Below, one piece after another: positions 1 through 8,324 of a stretch of 19,411 nt of DNA (position 1 is the stretch's first letter; each line of letters begins with the position of its first letter). This DNA is from Maccoyibacter sp900556645 (GTDB lineage Bacteria; Bacillota; Clostridia; Lachnospirales; Lachnospiraceae), in assembly GCA_958349535.1 (NCBI GenBank), contig CATWDJ010000035.1, positions 1 through 19,411 on the forward strand. Direction: 5' to 3'. The notes under the pieces are model-generated. The model was not told the origin of the DNA, made no database searches, and saw only the letters and a program-made list of their open reading frames with translations. Position numbers and translations under genes: made by a program.

Positions 1-41
1 ATCAAGGTTCTTTTTGTTCCGTTGTCACACGCAACTTTGAC

Positions 42-70
42 ATCATACCATCTTGTGCTGCGTTTGTCAA
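42..70 (-). promoter_or_regulatory. Strong sigma-A-type promoter reading off the left edge
   Basis: On the minus strand there is a perfect -35 TTGACA (65-70), a 17-base spacer and a near-consensus -10 TATGAT (42-47). Transcription would start near position 35 and leave the window on the left, so the gene it drives is not visible. It lies just past the tRNA-Ser terminator, which fits the start of a new unit. The call rests on hexamer match and spacing alone. Confidence 0.62.
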
Positions 71-83
71 CTGCTTTTTTCAT

Positions 84-113
84 AAAAAAAACAATTTCTT
101 TTTTAGAAAAAAG
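84..113 (-). terminator. Probable terminator of tRNA-Ser
   Basis: Just downstream of the tRNA on the minus strand, an A/T-rich stem (7-base arms, 2-base loop, 98-113) is followed a few bases later by a run of eight T residues (84-91 as A on the plus strand). The stem has few G/C pairs and is weak, but its place between the tRNA end and the next promoter fits intrinsic termination. Confidence 0.5.
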
Positions 114-115
114 AG

Positions 116-204
116 CGGAGAAGGAGGGATTCGAACCCTCGCGCCGGTTACCCGACCTATACCCTTAGCAGGGGCACCTCTTCGGCCAACTTGAGTACTT
201 CTCC
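116..204 (-). tRNA. tRNA-Ser (anticodon GCT)
   Basis: Read on the minus strand this folds as a class II tRNA. The acceptor stem GGAGAAG (204-198) pairs with CTTCTCC (123-117), followed by discriminator G at 116, as expected for serine. The T arm carries GGTTCGAATCC. The anticodon loop CTGCTAA is closed by TGCCC/GGGTA and gives anticodon GCT, reading AGC/AGU codons. A long variable arm (GGTCGGG...CCGGC region) is typical of tRNA-Ser. The CCA end is not encoded, since the next bases are CTC. It has its own upstream promoter and a downstream terminator, so it is probably a single-gene unit. Confidence 0.96.
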
Positions 205-261
205 GAATTCATATTTTCCTAATATAAATTGTTTTCTTTGGCGTTTTATGACGCATAGATT

Positions 262-290
262 ATTCTACTAAATCAGTATTCATTTGTCAA
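262..290 (-). promoter_or_regulatory. Promoter of tRNA-Ser
   Basis: On the minus strand: -35 TTGACA (285-290), 17-base spacer, -10 TAGAAT (262-267). The predicted start near 255 leaves about 50 bases of leader before the tRNA. The leader contains a small GCGT/ACGC inverted repeat (241-254). The perfect -35 and 17-base spacing fit a stable-RNA promoter. Confidence 0.7.
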
Positions 291-334
291 TCAGATTTTT
301 TATCTTTTTCGTATTTTTCCCTTTTATAGGAAAA

Positions 335-889
335 TTATTCCTGTGTACAAAATTCTTTTACCGCAGTTTCATAGAGATTATTTCCCTGAGAATCTATTAC
401 AACAATAACCGGAAAATCCTTTACCTCTAATTTTCGGATGGCTTCTGCTCCTAAATCATCATAACAGATGACTTCCGATTTTGTAATGCATTTGGAAAGT
501 AATGCTCCCGCTCCGCCGATAGCAGCAAAATAAACTGCCTGATTGCGAATAATGGCATCTATGACTTCTTTGCTCCTTTTTCCTTTTCCTATCATTGCCT
601 TTTGCCCTAAATCCAATAATCTGGGAGCATATTTATCCATACGGCTGGCGGTGGTAGGTCCGGCAGAACCGATAGGACGGCCTTCTCTAGCCGGGGACGG
701 TCCCATGTAATAAATTGTAGCATCTTTTATATCTATAGGAAGATTCTCATTTCTATCCAAAGCCTCTATCATTCTTTTATGTGCCGCATCCCTTGCCACA
801 TAAATAGTTCCGCTAATATAGACATAATCTCCGGTATGTAAGTCTTTTGTTACCTCGCTGGTAATCGGTGTTGTAATTTTTTTATCCAT
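335..889 (-). CDS. Class I (Fe-S) fumarate/tartrate hydro-lyase, beta subunit
   Basis: This 184-residue protein is the C-terminal half of a two-subunit, oxygen-sensitive class I fumarate hydratase, which interconverts fumarate and L-malate in the cytoplasm. Family motifs visible are ARDAAHKR (32-39), the block SAGPTTASRMD (75-85), GKGKRS (101-106) and a DDLGAEAI segment (144-151) near the C-terminus. Length fits the beta subunit. The ATG at 889 has an AGAGGAT ribosome site upstream. It follows the alpha-subunit gene by 56 bases and is probably co-transcribed with it; the two are expected to form one enzyme. The close relative L-tartrate dehydratase beta subunit cannot be excluded from sequence alone, but fumarase is the more common role in fermentative Clostridia. 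Confidence 0.9.
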   Translation of the reverse strand: MDKKITTPITSEVTKDLHTGDYVYISGTIYVARDAAHKRMIEALDRNENLPIDIKDATIYYMGPSPAREGRPIGSAGPTTASRMDKYAPRLLDLGQKAMIGKGKRSKEVIDAIIRNQAVYFAAIGGAGALLSKCITKSEVICYDDLGAEAIRKLEVKDFPVIVVIDSQGNNLYETAVKEFCTQE

Positions 890-907
890 AAATATCCTCT
901 TTTCACT

Positions 908-916
908 TTATCCACA
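908..916 (+). promoter_or_regulatory. Perfect consensus DnaA box between the fumarase genes
   Basis: The sequence TTATCCACA matches the DnaA-box consensus at all nine positions and lies in the 56-base gap between the fumarase subunit genes. No other perfect match was seen in the window; the origin boxes all deviate by at least one base. It could titrate or bind DnaA, or be a chance match. The sequence match is certain, the function is not. Confidence 0.45.
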
Positions 917-945
917 TAATCTGAAAACTTAATCCTCATGTTTTT

Positions 946-1791
946 TTATATTTTTCTCACTACATGGCGATTTACATGACAACAAATATTGATTGCCACA
1001 GGAAGTCCTGCGATGTGAGTTGGATAAGTATTAATATTGACAGCAAGAGCTGTGGTGGTTCCTCCCAATCCTCCCGGACCAATCCCAAGACCATTGATTT
1101 TTTCCAACATCTCTATCTCTAACTCTTTTACATAAGGAATCTCAGAATGTTCTTCCACATTTCTGGTAAGTGCCTGCTTTGCCATCAAGGCACATTTTTC
1201 AAAGGTGCCTCCGATTCCCACGCCTACCACCATAGGTGGACAGGCATTTGGCCCCGCATCCTTCACTGCCGTTAAAATAGCATCTTTTACTCCTTCAATT
1301 CCGTCTGCCGGTTTTAACATAAACACACGGCTCATGTTTTCACTGCCAAATCCTTTGGGAGCTACGGTGATTTTTACTTTATCTCCCGGTACGATGCTGT
1401 AATGGATAATTGCCGGGGTATTGTCCTTCGTATTTTCCCTTTGAATTGGATCTTTTACTACGGACTTTCTGAGATAGCCTTCTTCATATCCCTGACGGAC
1501 TCCCTCATTTACGGCATCTTCCAGACTTTCTCCCTGAAAATGAACCTCCTGACCCACTTCCAGAAAAATAACTGCCATTCCCGTATCCTGACAAATAGGA
1601 ATTATCTCTTTATCTGCAATCTGAAGATTTTCCTGTAACTGGTTTAAAACCTTTTTTCCAATCTCAGATTTTTCTTCTTCCTTTGCTTTTTTCATCATAC
1701 GGTCCATATCAGGAGACAGGTAATGATTTGCTTCAATACACATTTCTTTGATATTCTTTGTTATTTCCGCTACGTTTACTTCTCTTATCAT
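946..1791 (-). CDS. Class I (Fe-S) fumarate/tartrate hydro-lyase, alpha subunit
   Basis: This 281-residue protein is the cluster-bearing N-terminal half of a class I fumarase. Visible motifs are CQDTGM (67-72), KGFGSENMS (146-154), ACPPMVVGVGIGGT (183-196), GIGPGGLGGTTTALAV (236-251) and ICCHVNRH (269-276). Cys67, Cys184 and one of Cys270/271 are the likely [4Fe-4S] ligands; the fourth iron coordination site binds substrate in this family. The start codon overlaps the stop of the upstream membrane-protein gene as ATGA, so translation is probably coupled. The beta subunit follows on the same strand. Fumarase or tartrate dehydratase are the two family activities; fumarase is preferred on context. 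Confidence 0.92.
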   Translation of the reverse strand: MIREVNVAEITKNIKEMCIEANHYLSPDMDRMMKKAKEEEKSEIGKKVLNQLQENLQIADKEIIPICQDTGMAVIFLEVGQEVHFQGESLEDAVNEGVRQGYEEGYLRKSVVKDPIQRENTKDNTPAIIHYSIVPGDKVKITVAPKGFGSENMSRVFMLKPADGIEGVKDAILTAVKDAGPNACPPMVVGVGIGGTFEKCALMAKQALTRNVEEHSEIPYVKELEIEMLEKINGLGIGPGGLGGTTTALAVNINTYPTHIAGLPVAINICCHVNRHVVRKI

Positions 1792-2693
1792 TTTTTCTCC
1801 TTCTTCATAGTTTCCATGTATTTTTTCAATTTTTGTAAGGTTTCATTGTTACTTACGGAGGTCATTTTCGGGAATGCCTTCATCAGACGGTTATGACCGG
1901 ATATTTTTTCCTCCAACAGATTTTTATACTGTTCTTTCAGATTTTCCAATTCAATTTTACGGACATTCATACCCAGTTTCACTTCTTGGGTCTTTTCTGT
2001 AATATTTTCGGTAAATTCATCTTTCTTTTCTGCAATTTTTAAAATCTGCTCTCCATGTGCTTCTGTAAAATTATCTTTTTTCTCAAGAGCTTCTGTTACG
2101 TTCTCATAGATGTTTTCACCGATTTCATCGGAAATGTGATGAATTTTTTCTGCAACTTCATCCATTAATTTCAATCTTTCATTAAATTTCAAAATTGTAG
2201 CAACGGTAATTCCACAGTCCACTACAAAAACCACAAGGATTATCGATAAAATTACAACTCCTACTACAAAAGGAATTAATTTTAATACGCCAAAAATAAT
2301 CGGATGAAGAATCAATACGATAAAGGTACAGGCAAATCCCCAGAACAGGGAAAATTTTAAACAAATATATCCTTTAATATTGTAAGGCTTATCGGAATAA
2401 TCCCACCATTTGTTGTGAAATACTTTTTCTAAAATATATCCGGTAATAAACTCTATCAAGGAAGTTAAAAACACAGAGCCTATGTAAAGTATCAACAGAT
2501 TTTCCTTTAATGGAGTTAATGTTACAATAACCAATAATATTCCACATCCGTAAATTGGACAATAGGGACCGTTTAAAAAACCCCGGTTTACAAATCTTCC
2601 CGTGTCCAATGCAGCATATGCTACTTCTGAACACCATCCAATTACTGCATAAATCATAAATATCCAAATAACTTCATATATTGTTGTCGGCAT
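1788..2693 (-). CDS. CmpB/DUF1113-type membrane protein (putative ABC-transporter permease family)
   Basis: This 301-residue protein has an N-terminal membrane domain and a long charged C-terminal tail. The segment IYAVIGWCSEVAYAAL (14-29) followed by RGFLNGPYCPIYGCG (37-51), and the WWDYS motif (96-100), are hallmarks of the family often labelled putative ABC transporter permease (PF06541). Likely membrane segments lie near 8-28, 48-66, 68-88, 112-136 and 138-168. Residues about 170-265 are rich in E, K and L and probably form a coiled coil in the cytoplasm. No ATPase partner is nearby, so a transport role is not supported here. It overlaps the fumarase alpha gene by four bases. Its true function is unknown. 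Confidence 0.75.
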   Translation of the reverse strand: MPTTIYEVIWIFMIYAVIGWCSEVAYAALDTGRFVNRGFLNGPYCPIYGCGILLVIVTLTPLKENLLILYIGSVFLTSLIEFITGYILEKVFHNKWWDYSDKPYNIKGYICLKFSLFWGFACTFIVLILHPIIFGVLKLIPFVVGVVILSIILVVFVVDCGITVATILKFNERLKLMDEVAEKIHHISDEIGENIYENVTEALEKKDNFTEAHGEQILKIAEKKDEFTENITEKTQEVKLGMNVRKIELENLKEQYKNLLEEKISGHNRLMKAFPKMTSVSNNETLQKLKKYMETMKKEKK

Positions 2694-2715
2694 AATTTTT
2701 TCCTTTTCTTAATAC

Positions 2716-2747
2716 AAATGAAAGAAGCTATGAAGCTTCTTTCATTT
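2716..2747 (-). terminator. Strong stem-loop after gyrA
   Basis: A perfect 14-base-pair stem with a 4-base loop (arms 2716-2729 and 2734-2747) sits 5 bases past the gyrA stop codon. The minus-strand transcript continues TTTGTATT, so the T-tract is short and termination may be partial. The following gene begins only about 20 bases further on and has no visible promoter of its own, which suggests read-through or RNA processing at this hairpin. Confidence 0.65.
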
Positions 2748-2752
2748 TATCT

Positions 2753-5254
2753 CTATTGTGATTCTTTCGCTTTTTCTTCCTCGGCAATCTTATCTGCTTC
2801 ATCCATGATGGATTTATCTTCTCTTACCTTTGCAATACTTGCAACAGTTACTCCTTCATCCAAATTGATTAATTTTACTCCTGAAGTAACTCTGCCCAGA
2901 AGTGCTGTTCCATCTACAGGGATTCGGATAATGATTCCCTCTGTAGTAATCAGCATTACTTCATTTTCTTTATTGACTGCCTTAACACCTACGATATTTC
3001 CTGTTTTGTCAGTAATTTTGTAACATTTTACACCTTTTCCGCCACGATTCTGTGGAGAAAATTCGGACATCAATGTACATTTTCCAAGACCTTTTTCGGA
3101 AACAATCATCAGGGATTCTCCCTGGGTATTTAACTGCATTCCGATTACTTCATCGTCATCGGTAAGATTCATTCCGATAACCCCCATGGAAGTACGTCCT
3201 GTTTTGCGGACATCGGTTTCATGGAACCTGATACATTGTCCGTATTTTGTAACTAAAATAATATCTTTTTCGTTATCTGTTACTTTTACCTCAATCAGTT
3301 CATCATCTTCTCTGAGATTGATGGCTGCCAACCCTGTTTTGCGAACATGGGCATAATCGGTAATCGGTGTTTTCTTTACAATACCGTTTTTGGTTGCCAT
3401 GAAAAGATACTGGCCTTCGTTGTATTCCTTAATCGGAATTACCGCAGATATTTTTTCTCCCGGCTGGAGCTGTAATAAATTGATAATTGCCGTTCCTCTG
3501 GAAGTTCTGCTTGCCTCTGGTATCTCGTAAGTTTTCATACGATATACTTTTCCGGTATTGGTAAAAAACATAAGATAATGATGGGTAGTGGTCATAAAGA
3601 GGTCTTCGATATAATCATCCTCAATAGTTTCCATTCCCTTGATTCCTTTACCTCCACGGTTCTGACTTCTGAAATTATCAATGCTCATACGTTTGATATA
3701 TCCCAGTTTCGTCATAGTAACTACGGTATTGGATACCGGAATTAAATCTTCCATGGAAATATCATATTCATCAAATCCAATGCTGGTTCTTCTATCATCT
3801 CCGTATTTTTCGGAAATCAGCATGATTTCTTCTTTGATGACACCCAATAATTTTTTCTCATCTGCCAAAATTGCTTTTAATTCCGCAATTTTTTCCATTA
3901 ATTCTTTGTATTCAGCCTCTAATTTTTCCCTCTCTAATCCGGTAAGAGCACGAAGACGCATGTCTACGATTGCCTGAGCCTGAACATCTGTTAATCCAAA
4001 TCTTTCGATTAACTTTTCTTTTGCATCTGCCGTAGTACGGCTGCCACGGATAATACTGATAACCTCATCAATATTATCTAAAGCGATTAATAAGCCCTGT
4101 AAAATATGGGCACGTTCTTCTGCTTTATTTAATTCATATTTAGTTCTTCTGGTTACAACATCCTTCTGATGTATCAAATAGTAGTTGAGCATCTCATAGA
4201 TGTTCAAAACCTTAGGCTCGTTATTTACCAGAGCCAGCATAATGACACCAAAGGTATCCTGAAGCTGTGTATGCTTAAACAACTGATTCAATACCACATT
4301 TGCATTGACATCACGACGAAGTTCAATACAGATTCTCATACCCTGTCGGTTGGATTCATCTCTTAAATCCGTAATACCGTCTATTTTTTTATCCCGGACT
4401 AATTCTGCAATTTTCTCAATCAGTCTGGCTTTGTTAACCATATAAGGAAGCTCGGTAACTACAATTCTGCTTTTGCCGTTCTGCATCGGCTCAATATCTG
4501 TAATAGCACGTACACGCACTTTACCTCTTCCGGTACGGTAAGCCTCTTCCACTCCCGCGGTTCCCAGAATCATACCACCTGTTGGAAAATCCGGTCCCTT
4601 GATGATATTCAATATCTCTTCCATCTCGGTTCCTCTGTCTTCCAGAACCTGATTATCTATAATTTTTACAACCGCTGCAATGACTTCTCTTAAATTGTGA
4701 GGCGGAATATTTGTTGCCATACCTACGGCAATACCTGTGGTTCCGTTTACCAAAAGATTCGGGTAACGGGAAGGCAATACTACCGGCTCTTTTTCTGTCT
4801 CATCAAAGTTTGGCATAAAATCAACGGTATCTTTGTTAATATCTGCCAGCATTTCCATGGAAATTTTGCTGAGACGTGCCTCGGTATAACGCATTGCCGC
4901 AGCACCATCTCCATCCACAGAACCAAAGTTACCATGACCGTCTACCAGTGGATAACGGGTAGACCAATCCTGTGCCATGTTGACAAGTGCTCCATAAATA
5001 GAACTGTCTCCATGAGGATGATACTTACCCATGGTATCACCGACGATACGGGCACACTTACGATGAGGTTTGTCCGGACCGTTGTTCAATTCTATCATAG
5101 AATACAAAACTCTTCTTTGTACCGGCTTTAAACCGTCTCTTACATCCGGTAATGCACGGGAAGCAATAACGCTCATGGCATAGTCAATGTAAGATGTTTC
5201 CATTGTTTTTTTCAGGTCTACATCATGTACCTGATCAAAAATTTTATCATCCAT
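2753..5254 (-). CDS. gyrA: DNA gyrase subunit A
   Basis: This is the 833-residue breakage-reunion subunit of DNA gyrase, which introduces negative supercoils ahead of replication forks as an A2B2 complex with GyrB. The N-terminal domain carries PDVRDGLKPVQRR (36-48) and the catalytic tyrosine Tyr123 in AAAMRYTEARL. The quinolone-pocket segment HPHGDSSIYG spans 79-88; Ser84 matches E. coli Ser83, but Gly88 sits where E. coli has Asp87. A canonical GyrA box QNRGGKG is at 531-537, which separates gyrase from topoisomerase IV ParC. A second identical QNRGGKG occurs at 735-741 in the C-terminal pinwheel. It begins 31 bases after gyrB with a clear AGGAG ribosome site and is probably co-transcribed with it. 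Confidence 0.98.
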   Translation of the reverse strand: MDDKIFDQVHDVDLKKTMETSYIDYAMSVIASRALPDVRDGLKPVQRRVLYSMIELNNGPDKPHRKCARIVGDTMGKYHPHGDSSIYGALVNMAQDWSTRYPLVDGHGNFGSVDGDGAAAMRYTEARLSKISMEMLADINKDTVDFMPNFDETEKEPVVLPSRYPNLLVNGTTGIAVGMATNIPPHNLREVIAAVVKIIDNQVLEDRGTEMEEILNIIKGPDFPTGGMILGTAGVEEAYRTGRGKVRVRAITDIEPMQNGKSRIVVTELPYMVNKARLIEKIAELVRDKKIDGITDLRDESNRQGMRICIELRRDVNANVVLNQLFKHTQLQDTFGVIMLALVNNEPKVLNIYEMLNYYLIHQKDVVTRRTKYELNKAEERAHILQGLLIALDNIDEVISIIRGSRTTADAKEKLIERFGLTDVQAQAIVDMRLRALTGLEREKLEAEYKELMEKIAELKAILADEKKLLGVIKEEIMLISEKYGDDRRTSIGFDEYDISMEDLIPVSNTVVTMTKLGYIKRMSIDNFRSQNRGGKGIKGMETIEDDYIEDLFMTTTHHYLMFFTNTGKVYRMKTYEIPEASRTSRGTAIINLLQLQPGEKISAVIPIKEYNEGQYLFMATKNGIVKKTPITDYAHVRKTGLAAINLREDDELIEVKVTDNEKDIILVTKYGQCIRFHETDVRKTGRTSMGVIGMNLTDDDEVIGMQLNTQGESLMIVSEKGLGKCTLMSEFSPQNRGGKGVKCYKITDKTGNIVGVKAVNKENEVMLITTEGIIIRIPVDGTALLGRVTSGVKLINLDEGVTVASIAKVREDKSIMDEADKIAEEEKAKESQ

Positions 5255-5285
5255 TCTCTAAAACTCCTCTTTTTTCTGAGAAAAA

Positions 5286-7202
5286 TTATACATCTAAATT
5301 CTGAACATATTTTGCATTTGCTTCAATAAATTCACGTCTTGGTTCCACTTTATCACCCATCAAGGTTGTAAATGTTAAATCAATCTCAGAGGATGCTTCA
5401 TCATCCATGGTAACTCTTCGCAAAATACGGCGTTCCGGGTCCATTGTAGTTTCCCAGAGCTGCTCCGCATCCATTTCTCCAAGTCCTTTGTAACGCTGAA
5501 TCTTATTATTACCGTCTCTTCCGATTTCGGTTAGAATACTATTCAACTGTTCATCACTGTATGCATACCATACTTTTTTGTTCTTCTCTATTTTGTAAAG
5601 AGGCGGCTGTGCCAGATACACATAACCCTCTTTGATTAGATCCGGCATAAACCGGTATAAAAATGTCAGAAGAAGCGTACTGATATGAGCACCATCTACA
5701 TCGGCATCTGTCATAATGATAATTTTATGATATCTCAACTTTGTAATATCAAAATCATCATGAATACCTGTTCCAAAAGCAGTAATCATTGCTTTGATTT
5801 CTGCATTTCCGTAGATTTTATCCAATCTTGCTTTTTCTACATTTAAGATTTTACCGCGAAGCGGTAAAATTGCCTGAGTTGCACGACTTCTGGCTGTTTT
5901 TGCAGAACCTCCGGCGGAATCTCCCTCTACAATATAAATCTCACAATTTTTTGGGTCTTTATCAGAACAATCCGCTAATTTTCCCGGAAGGGACATTCCT
6001 TCCAAAGCTGTTTTTCTTCTGGTTAAATCTCTGGCTTTTCTGGCAGCTTCTCTTGCCCGCTGTGCCAGCAATGATTTTTCGCAAATAGTCTTTGCCACAG
6101 TAGGATTCTGCTCCAGAAAATAAGTAAGCTGCTCACTGACAATACTATCAACCGCACCTCTGGCTTCACTGTTTCCTAATTTTTGTTTTGTCTGTCCTTC
6201 AAACTGTGGTTCTTCTATCTTTATACTGATAATTGCCGTCAGGCCTTCTCTGATATCATCACCGGAAAGAGGTGCATCATTATCTTTTAAAATCTTATTG
6301 GCTCTGGCATAGTTATTAAATGTCTTTGTCAATGCATTACGGAATCCGGCAAGATGTGTACCACCTTCCGGGGTAATAATATTATTTACAAAACTGTAAG
6401 ATGCATCGGTATAGGAATCATTGTGCTGCATGGCAACCTCTACATAGACATTATCTTTGGTTCCCTCACAATAAATAACCTCTGGATATACCGCTTCTTT
6501 ACTTTTATTCAGATAAGTAACAAATTCTTTAATACCACCGGCATAATGGAAATCATGTTCTTTTACCGGATCCTCTCTCAAATCTCTTAAGATAATCCGA
6601 AGTCCCTTTGTCAAAAAGGCAGTTTCACGGAGTCTCTGTTTTAAAACATCATACTCATAAACCGTCTCTTCAAAAATATCAGGGTCCGGGTGGAAGGTTA
6701 CTTTTGTTCCATGTTTATCTTCACCACAGCTACCGATAACCTTTACATCTTCATCCGGTTTTCCGATATGATAACTCTGATAATAAATTTTTCCCTCTTT
6801 ATACACTTCTACACAAAGTTTTGTTGATAACGCATTTACAACGGAAGCTCCAACACCATGAAGTCCGCCGGATACCTTGTATCCTCCACCGCCGAATTTT
6901 CCTCCGGCGTGTAATACTGTATACACAACTTCCAATGCAGATTTTCCTGCTTTATGGTTAATATCTACCGGTATTCCACGTCCGTCATCCTCTACGGTAA
7001 TGGAATTATCTTCATTGATAGTTACTTCTATATTTTTACAGTATCCTGCCAATGCTTCATCTACTGCATTGTCTACAATCTCATAAACAAGGTGATGCAG
7101 TCCTCTGGAAGAGGTACTTCCAATATACATACCCGGTCTTTTACGAACCGCTTCCAGTCCCTCTAAAATTTGAATTTGATCTGCTCCGTATTCAGCACTC
7201 AT
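5286..7202 (-). CDS. gyrB: DNA gyrase subunit B
   Basis: This 638-residue ATPase subunit of DNA gyrase has a GHKL ATP-binding domain with EIVDNAVDEA (41-50), DDGRGIP (72-78) and GGLHGVGASVVNALS (112-126). The TOPRIM metal-binding motifs are EGDSAGGSA (426-434) and DADVDG (499-504), followed by the QRYKGLGEMD segment (569-578) that contacts GyrA. Length is that of a short Gram-positive GyrB. The ATG is preceded by a near-perfect GGAGGA ribosome site. It lies 30 bases after recF and 31 bases before gyrA, the standard origin order, which also favours GyrB over ParE. Confidence 0.98.
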   Translation of the reverse strand: MSAEYGADQIQILEGLEAVRKRPGMYIGSTSSRGLHHLVYEIVDNAVDEALAGYCKNIEVTINEDNSITVEDDGRGIPVDINHKAGKSALEVVYTVLHAGGKFGGGGYKVSGGLHGVGASVVNALSTKLCVEVYKEGKIYYQSYHIGKPDEDVKVIGSCGEDKHGTKVTFHPDPDIFEETVYEYDVLKQRLRETAFLTKGLRIILRDLREDPVKEHDFHYAGGIKEFVTYLNKSKEAVYPEVIYCEGTKDNVYVEVAMQHNDSYTDASYSFVNNIITPEGGTHLAGFRNALTKTFNNYARANKILKDNDAPLSGDDIREGLTAIISIKIEEPQFEGQTKQKLGNSEARGAVDSIVSEQLTYFLEQNPTVAKTICEKSLLAQRAREAARKARDLTRRKTALEGMSLPGKLADCSDKDPKNCEIYIVEGDSAGGSAKTARSRATQAILPLRGKILNVEKARLDKIYGNAEIKAMITAFGTGIHDDFDITKLRYHKIIIMTDADVDGAHISTLLLTFLYRFMPDLIKEGYVYLAQPPLYKIEKNKKVWYAYSDEQLNSILTEIGRDGNNKIQRYKGLGEMDAEQLWETTMDPERRILRRVTMDDEASSEIDLTFTTLMGDKVEPRREFIEANAKYVQNLDV

Positions 7203-7232
7203 TTATATCCTCCTGATAACACTTGGAAAATG

Positions 7233-8324
7233 CTATAACTCTGTTTTTTCGGTTACAACACCCTCTACAACATTAAAAATTTTATCTATTTTAAATCTAT
7301 TTTTTATAAATTCATCCAATCCGGTACAGGTTATAATGGTCTGTATATCATGGATACTGTTTAACAAATAATTCTGTCTGCTGCTGTCTAATTCGGAAAG
7401 TACATCATCCAGCAGTAAAACAGGTGTCTCATTAATATTTCTTTTTACCAACTCTATTTCTGCCAGTTTCAAAGAAAGTGCACTGGTTCTCTGCTGCCCC
7501 TGGGAACCATATTTGCGAATATCCACATCAAAAACTGAAAATTGCATATCGTCTCTGTGAGGACCTACAGAGGTCTGACAGAATCTCATATCTCTTTCCT
7601 TGGCACGATTTAACTCATCGTGAAAAAAAGCATCATCAATATTTGGTTCATATTTTAAAACCAATTCTTCTTTTTCACCGGAAATCTGTTTGTGAATATC
7701 AAATACAATCTCATTTAATTCATCCACAAATGATTTTCTTCTCTTGATGATTCTTTTTCCATAATCAATCAACTGGGCATCCCAAATTGGAAGCGTTTCC
7801 TTTAAATCCGGGCGAAAAACCATATCTTTCAACAATTTGTTTCTCTGATTTAAAATCTTATTGTATTTTGCTAAGTCAGACAGATAAATTTTATCCAACT
7901 GGCAAAGCTCAGAATCCAAAAATCTTCTTCTCTCCGAAGGACCGTTTTTGATAATATTCAAATCCTCAGGAGAAAAAAATACGATATTTAGAATTCCAAA
8001 CAGTTCACTTGCTTTTTTTAAAGGAACCTTATTTACTGCAATTCCCTTTGTCTTATTTTTCTTCATATGGACATCTATCTGATAATCCATATCTTTTTTA
8101 TTTACTACGGTTTTTATATGAGCTTCTTCTTCGCCGAAGCGAATCATCTCTTTATCCTTGCTTCCTTTGTGGGAACGGGTAGTTCCACTTACGGATACGG
8201 CTTCTAATATGTTTGTTTTTCCCTGGGCATTATTCCCATACAAAATATTGGTTCCATAATCAAAGTCTAAATCCAGACTTTCATAATTCCGAAAATTACT
8301 TAACTCAATCGACTTTATTATCAT
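7233..8324 (-). CDS. recF: DNA replication and repair protein RecF
   Basis: This 363-residue SMC-like ATPase loads RecA at single-strand gaps through the RecFOR pathway and acts at stalled forks. The Walker A motif GNNAQGKT is at 30-37, the ABC signature YGSQGQQRT at 272-280, and the Walker B motif PVLLLDDVLSELD at 301-313. GPSERRRFLD (128-137) is another family block. Its ATG overlaps the yaaA stop codon as ATGA, indicating translational coupling; gyrB follows after 30 bases. Confidence 0.97.
   Translation of the reverse strand: MIIKSIELSNFRNYESLDLDFDYGTNILYGNNAQGKTNILEAVSVSGTTRSHKGSKDKEMIRFGEEEAHIKTVVNKKDMDYQIDVHMKKNKTKGIAVNKVPLKKASELFGILNIVFFSPEDLNIIKNGPSERRRFLDSELCQLDKIYLSDLAKYNKILNQRNKLLKDMVFRPDLKETLPIWDAQLIDYGKRIIKRRKSFVDELNEIVFDIHKQISGEKEELVLKYEPNIDDAFFHDELNRAKERDMRFCQTSVGPHRDDMQFSVFDVDIRKYGSQGQQRTSALSLKLAEIELVKRNINETPVLLLDDVLSELDSSRQNYLLNSIHDIQTIITCTGLDEFIKNRFKIDKIFNVVEGVVTEKTEL

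Noticed and set aside
315..342. Possible terminator after the fumarase beta gene
   Set aside because: The possible stems (TTTTCC/GGAAAA or AGGAA/TTCCT) are short and A/T-rich, overlap each other and are not followed by a T run on the minus strand.
2718..3023. Plus-strand open frame opposite the gyrA 3' end
   Set aside because: It lies within confirmed gyrA coding sequence on the other strand and its translation shows no recognised domain; it is a shadow frame.
4697..5131. A 144-codon plus-strand open frame opposite gyrA
   Set aside because: It is wholly antisense to the conserved gyrA N-terminal domain and has no independent support.
7509..7742. DnaA-box-like 9-mers such as ATATCCACA and TCATCCACA inside recF
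   Set aside because: They are 8/9 matches isolated within a conserved coding sequence, with no phasing or clustering, so chance is the simplest explanation.
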